Assembly: GCF_003116095.1 (NCBI RefSeq)
Contig: NZ_LGRA01000013.1
Location: 125,342 to 189,341 of the forward strand
DNA: 64,000 nt
Origin: Azospirillum sp. TSO35-2
Lineage (GTDB): Bacteria; Pseudomonadota; Alphaproteobacteria; Azospirillales; Azospirillaceae
Direction of reading: 5' to 3'
This document shows, piece after piece, positions 61,989 through 64,000 of this stretch; the first letter of the stretch is position 1, and the number at the start of each line of letters is the position of its first letter. Made by a program: the position numbers and the translations under genes. The notes beneath the pieces were generated by a model that saw nothing but the letters and a program-made list of their open reading frames with translations, ran no database searches and was not told where the DNA came from.

Positions 61989-62101
61989 TGCCCCTCCCCA
62001 ACCCTCCCCGGCTTGTCAGCGGGAGAGGGAGTAAGTGCTTGATTGGGAGAGTGGCGGCAGTCCCCTCCCCCGCCCAGCGGGGGAGGGTTATGGTGGGGGT
62101 C
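61989..62101. repeat. intergenic palindromic element, copy 4
   Basis: This copy of about 113 bp begins TGCCCCTCCCCAACCCTCCC and ends GGGGGAGGGTTATGGTGGGG, near-inverted. It shares GGGAGAGGGAGTAAGTG with copy 1. It lies between the emrA-type and emrB-type genes. Confidence 0.78.
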
Positions 62102-62106
62102 GAGCT

Positions 62107-63234
62107 TTACCGGATCGCCGCCAGCGCGCTGCCGATCACCCCCGGCAGCGGCCGGGCGTAGTGGGTGTCGACCTCGACGTCGGCGCTCAGGCCGGTGCGC
62201 AGCGGCACCGCCGCGTTGCCATCGACCGGCTCGTTGCCGTCGATGCGCAGGCGGACCGGCACGCGCTGCACCACCTTCACCCAATTGCCGGTGGCGTTCT
62301 GGGCGGGCAGCACCGAGAACTCCGACCCGGTGCCGGCGCCGATGCTCTCGACATGGGCGGTCAGGGTGCGGCCGGAATAGGCGTCGACCACCACGGTGGC
62401 GGTCTGGCCGACCGCCATGTGGGTCAGGTCGGTCTCCTTGAAGTTGGCTTCGACCCAGCTCGCCCCGTTCATGACGACGCTGACCGCCGACAGGCCGACC
62501 GGCATGTACTGGCCGACCAGCAGCCGCTCGGTCTGGCTGACGACGCCGTCGGCCGGCGCCCGCACCACCGTGTGGTCCAGGTCGCGCTGCGCCGTCGCCG
62601 TCTTCGCCAGCGCCTCCAGCACCGTCGGGTGGCGGTCGGTGGGGACTTCGGGGTCGCCGCCCAGCGCGGCGCGGGCGCTGACCACCGCCTGCTTGGCGGT
62701 GTTCAGGTCCTGCTGCGCCGCCATCAGGTCGTGGCGGACGGAATCGTAGGTCGCCCGCGCGGCGACGCCGGTCTTCAGCAGATCCTGCTGGCGCTGGAAC
62801 TCGCGCTGCTCGAAGGCGACCTTCTCCTCGGCGGCGGCCTGCTTGGCCAGCTCCTCGCCCAGGTCGGCGCGCAGCTGCTCCACCTTCAGCCGGGCCGAGG
62901 CGAGCGCGGCCTCGGCCTGCTGCAGGGCCAGCCGGTAGGGCTCGTCGTCGATGCGGAACAGCACGGCGCCGCGCGACACCGGCTGGTTCTCGCGCACCGC
63001 CACCTCGACGATGCGGCCGGAGACGTCGGGGCTGATCGTCACCTTGTCCTGCTGGACATAGGCGTTGTCGGTCGAGACGAAGCGGCCCCCCACCACATAC
63101 TCGTAGCCGCCGCCGACGGCGACCAGCAGCGGCAGGGCGGCCATCAGCAGGTAACGCCGCCAGCGCGACCGCCGGGCGGGTTTCGCAGGAACGGTGGGGC
63201 GGGTGTCGGTATCGCGGTCGGTCACGGCGGTCAT
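62107..63234 (-). CDS. EmrA-type HlyD family membrane fusion protein
   Basis: This 375-residue periplasmic adaptor has a short cytoplasmic basic tail, one membrane helix (about 29-48, YLLMAALPLLVAVGGGYEYVV) and the EmrA start STDNAYVQQDKVTISPDVSGRI. A long coiled-coil hairpin (about 95-195) and a lipoyl/beta-barrel region (VRAPADGVVSQTERLLVGQYMPVG, SWVEANFKETDLTHM) follow. It links the EmrB-type pump to an outer-membrane channel. The ATG at 63232-63234 puts the basic tail and helix first. It begins 49 bp after marR. Confidence 0.94.
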   Translation of the reverse strand: MTAVTDRDTDTRPTVPAKPARRSRWRRYLLMAALPLLVAVGGGYEYVVGGRFVSTDNAYVQQDKVTISPDVSGRIVEVAVRENQPVSRGAVLFRIDDEPYRLALQQAEAALASARLKVEQLRADLGEELAKQAAAEEKVAFEQREFQRQQDLLKTGVAARATYDSVRHDLMAAQQDLNTAKQAVVSARAALGGDPEVPTDRHPTVLEALAKTATAQRDLDHTVVRAPADGVVSQTERLLVGQYMPVGLSAVSVVMNGASWVEANFKETDLTHMAVGQTATVVVDAYSGRTLTAHVESIGAGTGSEFSVLPAQNATGNWVKVVQRVPVRLRIDGNEPVDGNAAVPLRTGLSADVEVDTHYARPLPGVIGSALAAIR

Positions 63235-63283
63235 CGGGGTCGGTCCCAAGCGGAAGAACGGTGCGGGTTCAGGAAAGGCGGCC

Positions 63284-63760
63284 TCACGAACGAACAACCG
63301 CCTTGGCGGCCGGTTCGGCACGCCGGTCGGACAGGTTGGCACGCATGGCGGCCAGGATGCCGACCAGGCGCTCCTCGGTGTCGGGGGGCAGGCCGGCCAG
63401 CGCCTCGGCGTAGATCTCCGCGGCGAGCGCCCGGCCCTGCTCCAGAATGGCGTGCGCCTTGGCGGTCAGGTGCGGCAGGCGGGCGCGCCGGTCCTGCGGG
63501 TCGGGGTGGCGCTCGATCCAGCCGCCCTCCTCCATGCGGTCGATCTGCCGGCACAGCGTGATCGGCTCGATCTCCAGCAGGTCGGCCAGCGCCGCCTGCT
63601 TGATCCCGCCGTTCCGCGCCAGCGTGGCGATCACCGACCATTGGGCGCGGGTCAGGCCGAGATGGCGGGCGCGCTGGTCGAAACGCACGCGCATCAGCCG
63701 CGCGGTGTCGTTCAGGACGGCGCCCAGGGTGAGGGAATGCGGTTTGGCGCTGGAGGGCAT
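63284..63760 (-). CDS. MarR family repressor of the efflux operon
   Basis: This 158-residue MarR/EmrR-type regulator has a winged HTH: LTRAQWSVIATLARNGGIKQAALADLLEIEPITLCRQIDRMEEGGWIERHPDPQDRRAR (in outline). The basic wing DPQDRRARLPHLT is diagnostic. MarR dimers bind palindromic operators and release them on binding phenolic or lipophilic drugs. Two matching operator-like palindromes lie just upstream (63772-63785 and 63802-63814), so it likely represses itself with emrAB. A promoter -10 match (TATGAT at 63769-63774) is so close to the ATG that the mRNA could be nearly leaderless. Confidence 0.93.
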   Translation of the reverse strand: MPSSAKPHSLTLGAVLNDTARLMRVRFDQRARHLGLTRAQWSVIATLARNGGIKQAALADLLEIEPITLCRQIDRMEEGGWIERHPDPQDRRARLPHLTAKAHAILEQGRALAAEIYAEALAGLPPDTEERLVGILAAMRANLSDRRAEPAAKAVVRS

Positions 63761-63771
63761 GGCTCGACATC

Positions 63772-63785
63772 ATAAGCTTGCTTAT
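63772..63785. promoter_or_regulatory. MarR operator-like palindrome, proximal copy
   Basis: ATAAGC-TT-GCTTAT is a perfect 6-2-6 palindrome, 12 bp upstream of the marR start codon and overlapping its likely -10 box. An almost identical element lies exactly 30 bp away, which matches cooperative binding of two dimers on one DNA face. Confidence 0.7.
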
Positions 63786-63801
63786 TACTCCGGCGAAGTT
63801 A

Positions 63802-63814
63802 ATAAGCTTGCTTA
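63802..63814. promoter_or_regulatory. MarR operator-like palindrome, distal copy
   Basis: TAAGC-TT-GCTTA repeats the core of the proximal element 30 bp upstream relative to marR. Both stand out as AT-rich in a GC-rich region. The distal copy lies about 147 bp from the ilvD start and would mainly affect marR. Confidence 0.65.
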
Positions 63815-63960
63815 CGATCGACAATCCTCGCCGCGTGCATGGCAGGGCCACGCGGGCGTCGCGCCTCTGGCATCCGCGACAGGAGATTGCTAAGGTGCCC
63901 ACCCGTTTCGTTCCATTCCTTTCGCCAACTCGCCAAAATCGACCAGCTGAGGACCGATCC

Positions 63961-64000
63961 ATGCCGCACTACCGTTCCCGCACCTCCACCCATGGCCGCA
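63961..64000 (+). CDS. ilvD: dihydroxy-acid dehydratase IlvD, N-terminal fragment (runs off the right edge)
   Basis: The last 40 bases encode MPHYRSRTSTHGR before the edge, which matches the near-invariant IlvD N-terminus (MPxYRSxTxTHGRN). IlvD dehydrates dihydroxy acids in valine, isoleucine and pantothenate synthesis with an iron-sulfur cluster. AGGA lies nine bases upstream of the ATG. Only 13 codons are visible, but the motif is highly specific. Confidence 0.83.
   Translation, partial: MPHYRSRTSTHGR

Noticed and set aside
63772..63814. Start of a CRISPR-like repeat array
   Set aside because: There are only two short palindromic units 30 bp apart, in a MarR promoter; they are operators.

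Overview
The window is about 64 kb of very GC-rich bacterial chromosome or chromid, with codons strongly biased to G/C at third positions. It probably comes from a free-living or plant-associated alphaproteobacterium of the Azospirillum/Rhodospirillales type. That placement is an inference from the AapJQMP amino-acid transporter, the hup/hyp genes behind an FNR/FixK-type box, two chemoreceptors, exopolysaccharide-precursor genes and a family of GC-rich intergenic palindromes. No rRNA, tRNA, insertion sequence, prophage or CRISPR array was seen. Both ends cut a gene: glgX on the left and ilvD on the right.

Layout, left to right. (1) 1-8.6 kb: start of glgX, the divergent oxyR/katA peroxide pair, a small unknown protein, a lipoprotein lytic transglycosylase with a SPOR domain, two coupled FMN-binding-like proteins (one fused to GAF), and a short-chain dehydrogenase divergent from a LysR regulator. 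(2) 8.5-21.9 kb: a second LysR regulator divergent from a ten-gene uptake and degradation cluster. The cluster holds an M20 deacylase, a class II aldolase, a complete peptide-type ABC importer, a ketopantoate-reductase-like enzyme, a carbamoylase-like M20 hydrolase, a histone-deacetylase-like amidohydrolase and an EamA transporter. (3) 21.9-31.3 kb: an acidic unknown protein, a GH1 beta-glucosidase, HutD, a PPC-like possibly secreted protein, a short proline-rich ORF, BrkB, DUF3618 and TerC membrane-associated genes, and a chemoreceptor.

(4) 31.3-36.1 kb: HupE and a hydrogenase-maturation operon behind a perfect TTGAC-N4-GTCAA box. The operon reads HypC/HupF N-terminal stub, hupK, hypB, hypC, hypE; HypA, HypD and HypF are not here. 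(5) 36.2-45.9 kb: a sugar transferase, an S41 processing peptidase, an MFS exporter, a small HTH protein, aapJQMP and an orphan OmpR-type response regulator. (6) 46.4-49.7 kb: a chemoreceptor followed by a lone AapJ-like binding protein. (7) 49.8-59.2 kb: galU-ugd-phosphohexomutase, which together make UDP-glucose and UDP-glucuronate, then RluA, GNAT, an O-antigen-ligase-like protein, a family 9 glycosyltransferase and a GT39-like membrane glycosyltransferase. (8) 59.4-64 kb: DUF2934, a Cys-rich copper-binding-type protein, and a MarR-EmrA-EmrB efflux operon with two operator-like palindromes in front of marR.

A recurring intergenic palindromic element of 84-113 bp (four copies) sits inside operons. 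Two copies lie exactly between a binding-protein gene and its permease gene, where they could set different expression levels for the two. Start codons were chosen by ribosome-binding site and family alignment from memory; no database search was run.
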